From: JAJVID01 sp035275345
Lineage (GTDB): Bacteria > Acidobacteriota > Blastocatellia > RBC074
Assembly (NCBI GenBank): GCA_035275345.1
Contig: DATEMY010000298.1
Location: forward strand, 1 to 64,000
DNA: 64,000 nucleotides
Direction: 5' to 3'
The notes under the pieces are model-generated. The model was given only the letters and a program-made list of their open reading frames with translations, searched no databases and was not told the DNA's origin. Shown in pieces: positions 9,511 to 16,812 of this stretch. Positions within the stretch are counted from its first letter, which is position 1. Every line of letters begins with the position of its first letter. The translations under genes and the position numbers were made by a program.

Positions 9511-9842
9511 CTCTCAAGCCTTTGCAGCCGTTCGACCTCTTTCTCCAATCTGCTTATCCGGTCGAGCAGATCGAGGATCACCGCGACGCTGGCCAGGTTC
9601 GCGCCAAGGTCGTGACGCAACCGTACGATCTTGCGAACCCGGACGACGCAATCAAGCTCGAAAAGCAATCGCGCGCCCATCCGTTCCGACGGCTCTACCA
9701 ATCCGTATTCGACAAACTGTTCGATCAGAGTCGGGTGGATTCCCGTCTGTTCGGCTAGACCTTCCAGCGTCAATTGCTCGCGCCTGATCCGCCCGATCCG
9801 CCCAAACTCGTAGATTGTGATCTGACGCCCGGTTTCATTCAT
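9507..9842 (-). CDS. CbpM/MerR-like chaperone modulator
   Basis: 111 residues. A MerR-like helix-turn-helix covers residues ~24-60 (LTLEGLAEQTGIHPTLIEQF.E.GLVEP), followed by R..D.V.RVRKI.RLR.DLGANLASV and a C-terminal leucine-rich coiled coil (LLDRISRLEKEVERLQ). This pattern fits CbpM, the modulator of the DnaJ-like CbpA, and also resembles HspR, the MerR-type repressor found in dnaK-grpE-dnaJ-hspR operons. It overlaps the dnaJ stop by one base (TAATG), so the two are translationally coupled. The weak basic character of the recognition helix and the CbpA-type partner favour CbpM, but a DNA-binding HspR-like role is not excluded. Confidence 0.8.
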   Translation of the reverse strand: MNETGRQITIYEFGRIGRIRREQLTLEGLAEQTGIHPTLIEQFVEYGLVEPSERMGARLLFELDCVVRVRKIVRLRHDLGANLASVAVILDLLDRISRLEKEVERLQRLER

Positions 9843-10891
9843 TATCCGCCTCCATTCATCAAATCGCGGGGATTGAACCGCGATTCGGCGGCAAGCCGCT
9901 CGAACAACTCTCTCTCTCTCTGCGTCGGTTTTGTTGGGGTGACGATCTTCAACCTGACATATTCATCGCCGCGGCCTCCGCTTCGGCGGTTGAGTCCCTG
10001 GCCGCGCAGCCGCAATCGCTGGCCGCCCTGCGCGCCCGCAGGGATGGTCATTTCAACCGATCCGTCGAGCGTCGGGACGCTGACGCGCGCGCCGAGCGCC
10101 GTCTCCCAGGGCGCCACTGGCAGATCAATTTGAACATCCCCTTCGGAGGTGACGTTGAACAGCCGGTGAGGTTTTAATCGCAGGCGCAGCAGCAGGTCGC
10201 CGGAGGGCGCATTGCCCGAACCAGGCTCTCCCTGTCCCGCAAGCCGGATCACCGAACCTTCACGCACACCGGCCGGAATAGTGACGTCGAGCGTTTTCGG
10301 TCGCGTCACGACGCCCGCGCCGCGGCACGTCGGGCAAGGCTTATTGTTGACCTCGCCTGAGCCTTTACAGGCGGCGCAGGATTCCTGAGACCGAATCGTA
10401 ATCGTCCGGGACGACCCGCGATGAGCGTCTTCAAGGCTGATCTCAATCTCGGCTTCGATGTCCTGACCGCGCATTGCGAAAGGAGCGCCGCGAGCCGCGC
10501 CTCGCCTGGCCCCGAAGAGGGTTTCAAAGAAATCGCTGAATCCTCCTCCTCCGGCCCTTCCGCCGAAAATATCTCTGAGGTCGCCGTACTCGACCCTCAC
10601 GCCCTCCCATTCTCCGGCGCCATATGGCCTCCATCCGGGAGGCGGCGTGAAATCGGCCCCGGCCTTCCAGTTGGCGCCGAGTTGATCGTAGCGTTGGCGT
10701 TTTTCCGGATCGGAGAGGGCTTCGTAAGCCTCACTAATTTCCTTGAATTTTTCTTCCGCCGATTTATCGTTTGGATTTACGTCAGGGTGGAATTTGCGCG
10801 CGAGTTTTCGATACGCCTTCTTAATATCGTCCGTGGTTGCGGCGCGAGCGACGCCCAGGGTTTGGTAATAGTCGTGAAACTTAACTGCCAT
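9842..10891 (-). CDS. DnaJ/CbpA-type J-domain co-chaperone
   Basis: 349 residues. The N-terminal J domain (6-70) has HPD at 35-37, followed by a Gly/Phe-rich linker (~105-140) and two C-terminal beta domains that bind substrate. The cysteine-rich region has only two CXXCXGXG motifs (CAACKGSG at 172-179, CPTCRGAG at 186-193) instead of the four of classical DnaJ, so at most one zinc cluster can form. It therefore sits between DnaJ and the zinc-less CbpA. It stimulates DnaK ATP hydrolysis and delivers clients. Neighbours are grpE upstream (80-bp gap with a hairpin) and the CbpM-like gene downstream (1-nt overlap). Confidence 0.93.
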   Translation of the reverse strand: MAVKFHDYYQTLGVARAATTDDIKKAYRKLARKFHPDVNPNDKSAEEKFKEISEAYEALSDPEKRQRYDQLGANWKAGADFTPPPGWRPYGAGEWEGVRVEYGDLRDIFGGRAGGGGFSDFFETLFGARRGAARGAPFAMRGQDIEAEIEISLEDAHRGSSRTITIRSQESCAACKGSGEVNNKPCPTCRGAGVVTRPKTLDVTIPAGVREGSVIRLAGQGEPGSGNAPSGDLLLRLRLKPHRLFNVTSEGDVQIDLPVAPWETALGARVSVPTLDGSVEMTIPAGAQGGQRLRLRGQGLNRRSGGRGDEYVRLKIVTPTKPTQRERELFERLAAESRFNPRDLMNGGG

Positions 10892-10895
10892 AAAG

Positions 10896-10972
10896 AGTGG
10901 TTAGTGGACAGCGGGAAGCGGGCAGCGGATTACAGTTCATCAACTGCCCACCGCCCACTGCGCACTGCTCAC
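10896..10972. repeat. Imperfect fold-back repeat between grpE and dnaJ
   Basis: Left arm 10896-10925 (AGTGG, AGCGGG units) and right arm 10943-10972 (CTGCCCACCGCCCACTGC..) pair imperfectly. The right arm overlaps the grpE stop codon (TAG at 10972-10974). It shows the same architecture as the other gap hairpins, with a different short unit. Confidence 0.7.
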
Positions 10973-11487
10973 TACTTCGCCACGTGTACACGCGCCGGAC
11001 GCAGCACCTCGCCGTTCCAGAAGTATCCGGGGCTCACTTCGTCAAGCACCGTTCCAGGTTTGCCGTTGCTGGCTTCGATTACTCCTACTGCTTCGTGCAG
11101 CGCCGGATCGAACTCGCGTCCCACGGTCTCGATCGGCGTTACGCCTTGTTTCTCGATCACGTCCGCCATCCGTTTATGGATGGCGCGCAAGCCGGCGACG
11201 ACCGCATTAGGCGCTTGGCCAGCGTGTTCGAGCGCGCGGTCGAAATCATCCATCAATTCCAGGAGCGAAAGAATGACGGCGCGTTTGCCCGACAGCGCCG
11301 CCGATGCCCGCTCGCGCTCGACGCGCTTGCGATAGTTGTCGAAATCGGCCAGCGCGCGTATCCGCAATGCGCGTTCACGTTCCAGCTCATCCAAGAGACT
11401 TTTGACCTCGGCCGATGTTAGAAGGTTTTCGACCTCGGACTCTGGCCCCCCAGTGCTTTCACTCCTACTTTCCTTTGCCTTTGTCAT
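10972..11487 (-). CDS. grpE: GrpE nucleotide exchange factor
   Basis: 171 residues. A long N-terminal helix (~20-70: LLDELERERALRIRALADFDNYRKR) is followed by the GrpE core and a small beta domain containing the signature IETVGREFDPALHEAV and VSPGYFWNGEVLRPARVHVA. It releases ADP from DnaK in the cytoplasm. The protein starts in a low-complexity, charged segment (MTKAKESRSESTGG), normal for GrpE. It follows dnaK with a ~307-bp gap, so it may have its own promoter. Confidence 0.96.
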   Translation of the reverse strand: MTKAKESRSESTGGPESEVENLLTSAEVKSLLDELERERALRIRALADFDNYRKRVERERASAALSGKRAVILSLLELMDDFDRALEHAGQAPNAVVAGLRAIHKRMADVIEKQGVTPIETVGREFDPALHEAVGVIEASNGKPGTVLDEVSPGYFWNGEVLRPARVHVAK

Positions 11488-11695
11488 CGCTTCACCGAAT
11501 TAGGAAATGTCGTTTTCATGCGATCCCTTAGGACATTGTGAATTCATCGCAAACACAGCGTGATTCAAGTCCTCTGATCACCGCATTCGCGAAATTTGGA
11601 TAGCAGACTATGCCGCTCGCCAAAGTTCCACTAATTGATGACCTAACTTTATTTCTCGCAATGGCTGTGCCTTTAGAGCTTATTGAAAATCATGG

Positions 11696-11769
11696 AGGAG
11701 CTGACCTGCCTGCGGGCCGCTGGCGCTCGCGTATAAGCCCAATCCTGGGCGACATGCAGGTCGGCTCCT
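11696..11769. repeat. Inverted repeat in the dnaK-grpE gap
   Basis: The 307-bp gap 11488-11794 has no convincing gene; a 62-codon plus-strand ORF there lacks any recognisable feature. It holds arms AGGAGCTGACCTGC (11696-11709) and GCAGGTCGGCTCCT (11756-11769), with a second inner hairpin GCCCAATCCTGGGC (11737-11750). On the minus strand this lies just 3' of dnaK and could be a processing or partial termination site that lowers downstream expression. Confidence 0.6.
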
Positions 11770-11794
11770 ACCATCCACGCAATAGCAAACCGCT

Positions 11795-13714
11795 CTAAGA
11801 TTGCGGTTTGAATTCCGCGTCAATCACATCCTCCGGTCCGCCTGACGCGCTTCCCGGCGGGCCTTGGGCGCTGGGACCTTGGGGGCCGCCAGACGCTCCG
11901 CCTGCCGCGGCGCGCGTATAACCGGTCGCCGACAACCCCGAAGCCAGTTGCTGAAGGTCGCTCGACAATTGGCGGAGCCGTGAGATGTCGGTCGAGTTGT
12001 TTTTGACCATCTCCCGGACCTCACTGATCATCGCTTCGGCGCGCGCGCGTTCATTAGTAGGAGCGCGGTCGCCTAGTTCGCCGATCTGACGTTCGACTTG
12101 ATAGGCGATCGAATCAGCTTGATTGCGAGCGTCAACCTCTTCGCGCCGGCGCCGGTCCTCATCGGCGTGACTTTGCGCGTCGGTGACCATGCGCTCGACC
12201 TCATCTTTGGAGAGTTGGGTCGAGCCGGTGATTGTGATGCGTTGTTCTTTTCCGGTGGCTTTGTCCTGAGCCGACGCTGTCAGGATTCCGTTGGCGTCTA
12301 TGTCGAAACTGACCTCGATCTGCGGCAATCCGCGTGGCGCCGGCGCGATGCCTTCGAGCCGGAAATGGCCCAGCGTGCGGTTGTCGCGCGCCAATTCGCG
12401 TTCGCCCTGCAGTACGTGGACATCAACCGCGTTCTGATTGTCTTCGGCAGTCGAAAAGATTTCCGAACGACGCGCGGGGATGGTTGTATTACGTTCGATC
12501 AGTTTGGTCATTACGCCGCCGAGCGTCTCCACACCGAGTGAAAGCGGCGTGACATCGAGCAGCACGACGTCCTTAACCTCACCCGCCAGGACGCCCGCCT
12601 GAATCGCCGCGCCGATGGCCACAACCTCATCCGGATTGACCGTTTGATTCGGCTCTTTGCCGCCAGTCAACCTGCGAACCAGGGACTGAACCGCAGGGGT
12701 GCGCGTCGCGCCGCCCACCAGCACAACCTCGTCGATGTCACGGTCGGTCAGCTTGGCGTCCTGAAGCGCCTGTTTGACGGGACCCTCGCAACGTTCGACC
12801 AAATCAGCCGTCAGTTGATCGAACTTCGCGCGTGTCAGCTTCATTTCCAGATGCTTCGGTCCACTCGCGTCCGCCGTGATGAAAGGCAGGCTGATGGTGG
12901 CCTCGGTCACGCTCGACAATTCGATCTTGGCTTTCTCGGCGGCCTCGGTCAGGCGTTGCAACGACTGGCGGTCGGCGCGGAGATCAATCCCCTGATCCCG
13001 TTTAAATTCCTCGGCCAGCCAATCCACGATGCGTTTGTCAAAATCGTCGCCGCCGAGGTGAGTGTCGCCGGCAGTGGATTTGACTTCAAAGACGCCCTCC
13101 CCGACTTCGAGGATCGAGACGTCGAATGTGCCGCCGCCCAGATCGAAGACCATCACCGTTTCATTACCTTTCTTGTCCAGGCCGTAGGCGAGCGCGGCGG
13201 CCGTCGGTTCGTTGATGATCCTGAGCACGTTGAGACCGGCGATCTTGCCGGCGTCTCTGGTGGCCGTGCGCTGCGCGTCGTTGAAGTATGCGGGAACGGT
13301 AATTACGGCGTCAGTCACCTTTTCGCCGAGATATTTCCCGGCATCGTCGGCCAATTTGCGAATCACCTGCGCCGAAATCTCTTCAGGCGCATACTGCTTG
13401 CCCTGGATTTCAAAGCGCACCGCGTCATTCGGCCCCGCGACTACTTTATACGGAACGTTCTTGATCTCGCTTTGAACCTCGCCGTATCGACGCCCGATGA
13501 AGCGTTTGGCCGAATAGATTGTATTTTCGGGGTTGAGCACGGCTTGCCGGCGCGCGATTTGCCCGACCAGCCGTTCACCGTTTTTGGTATAGGCCACGAC
13601 GGACGGAGTCAGACGACTGCCCTCAGAGTTGATGACGACAGTCGGTTTGCCGCCTTCCATCACCGCCACCACCGAGTTAGTTGTTCCCAGGTCGATTCCT
13701 ACTGCTTTTCCCAT
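11795..13714 (-). CDS. dnaK: Chaperone DnaK (Hsp70)
   Basis: 639 residues, normal DnaK length. The N-terminal ATPase domain begins MGKAVGIDLGTTNSVVAV and contains the phosphate loops VPAYFNDAQR and VFDLGGGTFDVS, plus VVLVGGATRTPAV. The linker DVVLLDVTPLSLG leads to the substrate-binding domain (~390-505) and the helical lid. The tail is Gly/Ala/Pro-rich and ends with DVIDAEF, the acidic C-terminal motif typical of bacterial DnaK. It is first in the heat-shock cluster. AAGG sits close upstream of the ATG. No CIRCE element (TTAGCACTC) is visible upstream. Confidence 0.98.
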   Translation of the reverse strand: MGKAVGIDLGTTNSVVAVMEGGKPTVVINSEGSRLTPSVVAYTKNGERLVGQIARRQAVLNPENTIYSAKRFIGRRYGEVQSEIKNVPYKVVAGPNDAVRFEIQGKQYAPEEISAQVIRKLADDAGKYLGEKVTDAVITVPAYFNDAQRTATRDAGKIAGLNVLRIINEPTAAALAYGLDKKGNETVMVFDLGGGTFDVSILEVGEGVFEVKSTAGDTHLGGDDFDKRIVDWLAEEFKRDQGIDLRADRQSLQRLTEAAEKAKIELSSVTEATISLPFITADASGPKHLEMKLTRAKFDQLTADLVERCEGPVKQALQDAKLTDRDIDEVVLVGGATRTPAVQSLVRRLTGGKEPNQTVNPDEVVAIGAAIQAGVLAGEVKDVVLLDVTPLSLGVETLGGVMTKLIERNTTIPARRSEIFSTAEDNQNAVDVHVLQGERELARDNRTLGHFRLEGIAPAPRGLPQIEVSFDIDANGILTASAQDKATGKEQRITITGSTQLSKDEVERMVTDAQSHADEDRRRREEVDARNQADSIAYQVERQIGELGDRAPTNERARAEAMISEVREMVKNNSTDISRLRQLSSDLQQLASGLSATGYTRAAAGGASGGPQGPSAQGPPGSASGGPEDVIDAEFKPQS

Positions 13715-13730
13715 AATCTACCTTTACCGA

Positions 13731-13744
13731 CAAGCCCAGGCTTG
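13731..13744. promoter_or_regulatory. Palindrome upstream of dnaK (possible operator or leader hairpin)
   Basis: A perfect palindrome CAAGCC-CA-GGCTTG lies 17 bp ahead of the dnaK start codon. It could be a repressor site or a hairpin in the 5' leader near the ribosome-binding site. It does not match the HAIR (HspR) or CIRCE consensus as remembered. Functional assignment is speculative. Confidence 0.35.
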
Positions 13745-13827
13745 CGGTTACCTGATCAGAATGCTTTTTCACTTTCAGCGTCCCGCTAGCTAAAGACGCG
13801 GCGATCGGACGGTTTGCCGGACGTCAT

Positions 13828-14412
13828 TCAATGACTCGGCGCCATTCGAGGCTCTTGTGGCGCCCGTCCACCTGTGTCGCGCAATGAGCGCATTTTGAAC
13901 CCAAGCATAATCATCAAAATGCCCAGGGCGAATGCAAAAGTCCCGATCATCCATAGAACTGAAAGCGCGCCCACCCCAGGGAAGATCACCAGGAATATGC
14001 CGAACATGATCAAAAGAACTCCGGCCAACGCGTCCAGCCATTCGCCTGGGACTATGCGCCGCAACCTGATGGCGGTGATGAGTTCGAAGAACCCGACCAT
14101 GATCGCCCAGAACGCGATCATAAAGAGCAGTCCCATTGCGGTCAGCCCGGGCCAGAAAAATGTCAGAATTCCGATGCCGATGCCTAATATGCCGCCGACC
14201 AAGTACGCCCACCATGGTTGCTGCCGATCCTCGTCATGCCTGAACGCGGCGAATACCGAGAAGATGCCGTCCACCAGCGCATACGCGCCGAATAGCGCCA
14301 CCAGCGCGGCTAACGTGATTCCAGGCCAGGCGAATGTGGCGATTCCGAACAGCAAAGCGACTACCCCGCGCAACGCCAGCGCCCACCAGTTTTGGGTCAT
14401 CAAATTGAACAT
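13828..14412 (-). CDS. HdeD-family membrane protein (DUF308)
   Basis: 194 residues starting at the ATG at 14412, which has an excellent AAGGAGAT Shine-Dalgarno; a 30-codon upstream extension is open but poorly supported. Six hydrophobic segments are visible: WALALRGVVALLFGIATFAWPG, LAALVALFGAYALVDGIF, AYLVGGILGIGIGILTFFWPG, GLLFMIAFWAIMVGFFELI, ALAGVLLIMFGIFLVIFPGVG and VLWMIGTFAFALGILMIMLGF. The duplicated ..FG...F.WPG..L motif is the hallmark of HdeD-like proteins, inner-membrane proteins tied to acid or envelope stress in enterobacteria. Transcription direction is the same as dnaK, but the ~113-bp gap makes co-transcription uncertain. Confidence 0.88.
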   Translation of the reverse strand: MFNLMTQNWWALALRGVVALLFGIATFAWPGITLAALVALFGAYALVDGIFSVFAAFRHDEDRQQPWWAYLVGGILGIGIGILTFFWPGLTAMGLLFMIAFWAIMVGFFELITAIRLRRIVPGEWLDALAGVLLIMFGIFLVIFPGVGALSVLWMIGTFAFALGILMIMLGFKMRSLRDTGGRAPQEPRMAPSH

Positions 14413-14669
14413 AGCGATCTCCTTCCAATAATTTAAAACTGAGACTGAACAGCTTGTTTCAGGCGCTTGCTCATTTTGAATGAACAAATTCTCCTGAGAC
14501 ATATTCAGCCGTGTCTCGAATGCGCTGTCGTTATTCGGGCAATTGATATGCCGGGTCGGCGTCGCGGAGGAAAGACCGTACGCTATATTTCATTGATGAG
14601 TGAGCTTTACCTCGTCCAGCTTTTCGGAGTCGCTCCACCCTTAACCATGGCGCCCAACTGATGAGGGAA

Positions 14670-14768
14670 AAGAGAGATTACGGAACAAACGGAAATAACG
14701 GAACAGACTGAAAAAACCGAAAATCTTCAGTCTGTTCCGTTATTTCCGTTTGTTCCGTAATCTCTCTT
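14670..14768. repeat. Perfect 43-bp stem hairpin
   Basis: Arms 14670-14712 and 14726-14768 are exact reverse complements with a 13-nt loop. Each arm contains three forms of a CCGTT-rich unit (GTTCCGTTATTTCCGTTTGTTCCG). The 32-nt outer part reappears with one mismatch near 32920-32951. It sits in the 419-bp gap between the divergently spaced HdeD start and the RecQ-like stop. The rest of that gap (14413-14669, 14769-14831) shows no gene. Confidence 0.93.
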
Positions 14769-14831
14769 CGACCTGGTCTGAATCAGCGTCGATGCTTCAT
14801 GCCAAACAGCAAATGGCAAATGGCAAGATAA

Positions 14832-16031
14832 TTATCTTATGACCCATTCCTGTTTAAACTTCCTGGTCTCGCCGCCGGGCAGGCTGACGACGATCTTGTC
14901 CCCCTCGACGGCCTTGACCTTGACCTCTCCGTATGCGGGCAATTTGACCACGTCGCCCGGCCTGATGCGCGACTCCGCCTGCTGATGGTAAGCGAAGAGC
15001 AGGTCAATGAAATCGGGTTTGGCCAGGCCTTCGGAGGCGCGCGACCGCTCGGCCGCCGGCCGGGAGCAATTGTCGCAATGGCCGCACTCCTTCAAAACCG
15101 TCCGTCCCTCTCGCGGGGCGACTTCGGCGCCAACATAATCGAGCATCAGCTTCCACCGGCATTCGGGGCTTTGGGCGTAAAGGGTCATACGTTCGAGTCT
15201 TTGACGGTCGCTCGCGCCTTTGCTCGTATATTCGCTCGCCAGGCGTATCATTTCTCGCTCGCTGAGGTCCCGCTTCAACAGCGTGAAACGCGCGCCTCGG
15301 CGCTCTTTTATAAATCCCATGTTTTTGAGCAGCGAAAGGATCGCGCGCACTTTGATCCTGGCCACCTCGCCCGCGCTGGTTTGGATTTGTTCAAGCGGCG
15401 CGGACGCGAGATCGGCTCCGAGCAGTTTCAGCGTTTCGTAGACCGCGATTACTTCTTCCGGCTTCGGAGCCCTTCCGCTCATACAGAATAACTGTGTGCG
15501 CCGGTCGGCGATCTGGAAGAGCAGCGTGCAGCGGGCCGGACAGCCGTCGCGTCCCGCGTGTCCGGTTTCACGATAATACGCTTCAATCGAGATCGGCAGG
15601 TCGAAATGAATCACGAACCTGATGTCGGGCTTGTCAATCTCCATGTGCTCTGGCGAGGCCAAAGCGTCAGAGGCCATCTCGGAGGCGCCGGTTGCGACTA
15701 TCGCCTTCAGGTTGCCAGCCATGAACCGATCACGGTTCCGGCGCCGTTCAGTTGCGCTCAATTGCCCATGGTATGGCGCGACATCGAATCCGACGCTGCT
15801 GAGGTAATCAACGCTGGCTTTGACATCTCGGACTGTCGTGGCGTAGATGACTCCTCTCCCCTCGTTTTCTCTCAGCAACCTGACCAGCGATAGTTGCTTC
15901 TCGCCCTCGTTGCTGACACGTTCCACTTCATAGTTCAGATTCGGGCGGTAGACGCCAGGTTTGACGCTGGGATGGCCCTTTTCGAAAGTATCATTCGTAG
16001 TTCCATTTGAATCAGAAATACTATTGATCAT
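14832..16031 (-). CDS. RecQ-like helicase fragment lacking the ATPase (RecA1) lobe
   Basis: 399 residues from ATG 16031, preceded by AAGGA. The protein begins directly at the boundary of the second helicase lobe (YRPNLNYEVERV). It has the C-terminal helicase domain (~45-180), the RecQ zinc-binding Cys set (C..KLMLDYVG...ECGHCDNC) and a basic SH3-like tail with a hydrophobic beta pattern. Walker A and DEAH motifs are absent. Motif V, normally VATNAFGMGIDKPD, is interrupted by ~11 extra residues (VATGASEM..SPEHMEIDKPD, residues 112-135), and motif VI reads ETGHAGRDG where an Arg normally replaces His158. It cannot be an ATP-driven helicase alone. It may be a decaying gene or a DNA-binding remnant. 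The upstream 330 bp show no RecA1 coding. Confidence 0.82.
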   Translation of the reverse strand: MINSISDSNGTTNDTFEKGHPSVKPGVYRPNLNYEVERVSNEGEKQLSLVRLLRENEGRGVIYATTVRDVKASVDYLSSVGFDVAPYHGQLSATERRRNRDRFMAGNLKAIVATGASEMASDALASPEHMEIDKPDIRFVIHFDLPISIEAYYRETGHAGRDGCPARCTLLFQIADRRTQLFCMSGRAPKPEEVIAVYETLKLLGADLASAPLEQIQTSAGEVARIKVRAILSLLKNMGFIKERRGARFTLLKRDLSEREMIRLASEYTSKGASDRQRLERMTLYAQSPECRWKLMLDYVGAEVAPREGRTVLKECGHCDNCSRPAAERSRASEGLAKPDFIDLLFAYHQQAESRIRPGDVVKLPAYGEVKVKAVEGDKIVVSLPGGETRKFKQEWVIR

Positions 16032-16394
16032 AACCACATTCCTTAGCACATTCCTTATCAATTACTTTTGTTCTTTCTTTGTACACAACTGTAGCTCTTC
16101 GGGTCATCCTGACCAGACAATAGGACGCGCGGGCGGGGGCATTCGGTCTCCAGCAAACGGAATGCAGAAGCGCGTTGATCTTCAAGATTTACTTTTACGC
16201 GGCCATCCGCCACAACGTTTGTTGCCTGAAGCTACGCGGCGTGACCGCCGCGCTTTGACTGCGAATCGATGCGATGCGGAATGAGAATTGATTGCGGGAT
16301 AATGGCGCGTGCGCTTCAGACAGGGCGGCAGGCGCGGGCCTACGCTGGTTCTGTCTGTGCGATTGCGGATTATTATTTCAATGGGGTGCAAACG
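16032..16394. other. Gap without recognised gene
   Basis: The 363 bp between the divergent RecQ-like and DUF2934 genes must hold both promoters. I see no recognisable ORF, terminator or operator. Six-frame reading did not reveal residual RecQ ATPase motifs. The part next to the RecQ-like start is AT-rich and repeats AAGGAATGTG twice, one copy providing the Shine-Dalgarno. Confidence 0.4.
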
Positions 16395-16679
16395 ATGAGA
16401 GAGAAGAAGAAACAGGACAATTCAACGGACGAAACGCTGGAAACCCGAGCGTCCTCATCAGCTATCAGAGAGAGACGAGTTTCCGCCGGGGAACCGGACG
16501 ACGAGCAGAACCTCTTGAGCGAGCTGATCGCGCGGCGGGCTTATGAAATTTACGAGGAACGTGGCCGGAGCGACGGCGAAGACATGAATGACTGGCTCAG
16601 AGCCGAAGCCGAGATAAAGTCCGCATTTACGGCGAAAGAGCCGAGGCCCATGGCGTCACGCGTCAGGGCGCGACAGTAA
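16395..16679 (+). CDS. DUF2934 domain protein
   Basis: 94 residues from the ATG at 16395; upstream in-frame ATGs exist but the residues there look non-coding. The first ~45 residues are charged and disordered. Residues ~48-80 match the DUF2934 signature: ELIARRAYEIYEERGRSDGEDMNDWLRAE. These small proteins are common in Acidobacteria and Proteobacteria. Their function is unknown. Confidence 0.75.
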   Translation: MREKKKQDNSTDETLETRASSSAIRERRVSAGEPDDEQNLLSELIARRAYEIYEERGRSDGEDMNDWLRAEAEIKSAFTAKEPRPMASRVRARQ

Positions 16680-16750
16680 CGCCAGCTCAGGTCTCAAACC
16701 GAAGCCGGTCTCAGTAGATCAGGAACAGGAGCTTCATTTTCCAGATCGGA

Positions 16751-16799
16751 TTTGTCATTTGTCATTGCCTGAGCCAATCTTTCAATGACAAATGACGAA
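16751..16799. repeat. Short fold-back repeat upstream of treZ
   Basis: Arms TTTGTCATTTGTCATTG (16751-16767) and CAATGACAAATGACGAA (16783-16799) pair with one mismatch. The tandem CAAATGAC unit continues into the 5' end of treZ and supplies several false ATG codons there. Confidence 0.75.
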
Positions 16800-16812
16800 T
16801 GACGAATATCAA

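Noticed and set aside
11610..11798. 62-codon plus-strand ORF between grpE and dnaK
   Set aside because: No ribosome site, it overlaps inverted repeats and ends over dnaK; no feature supports a gene.
12644..13789. 381-codon plus-strand ORF antisense to dnaK
   Set aside because: It is a shadow of DnaK coding sequence with low-complexity residues and no domain.
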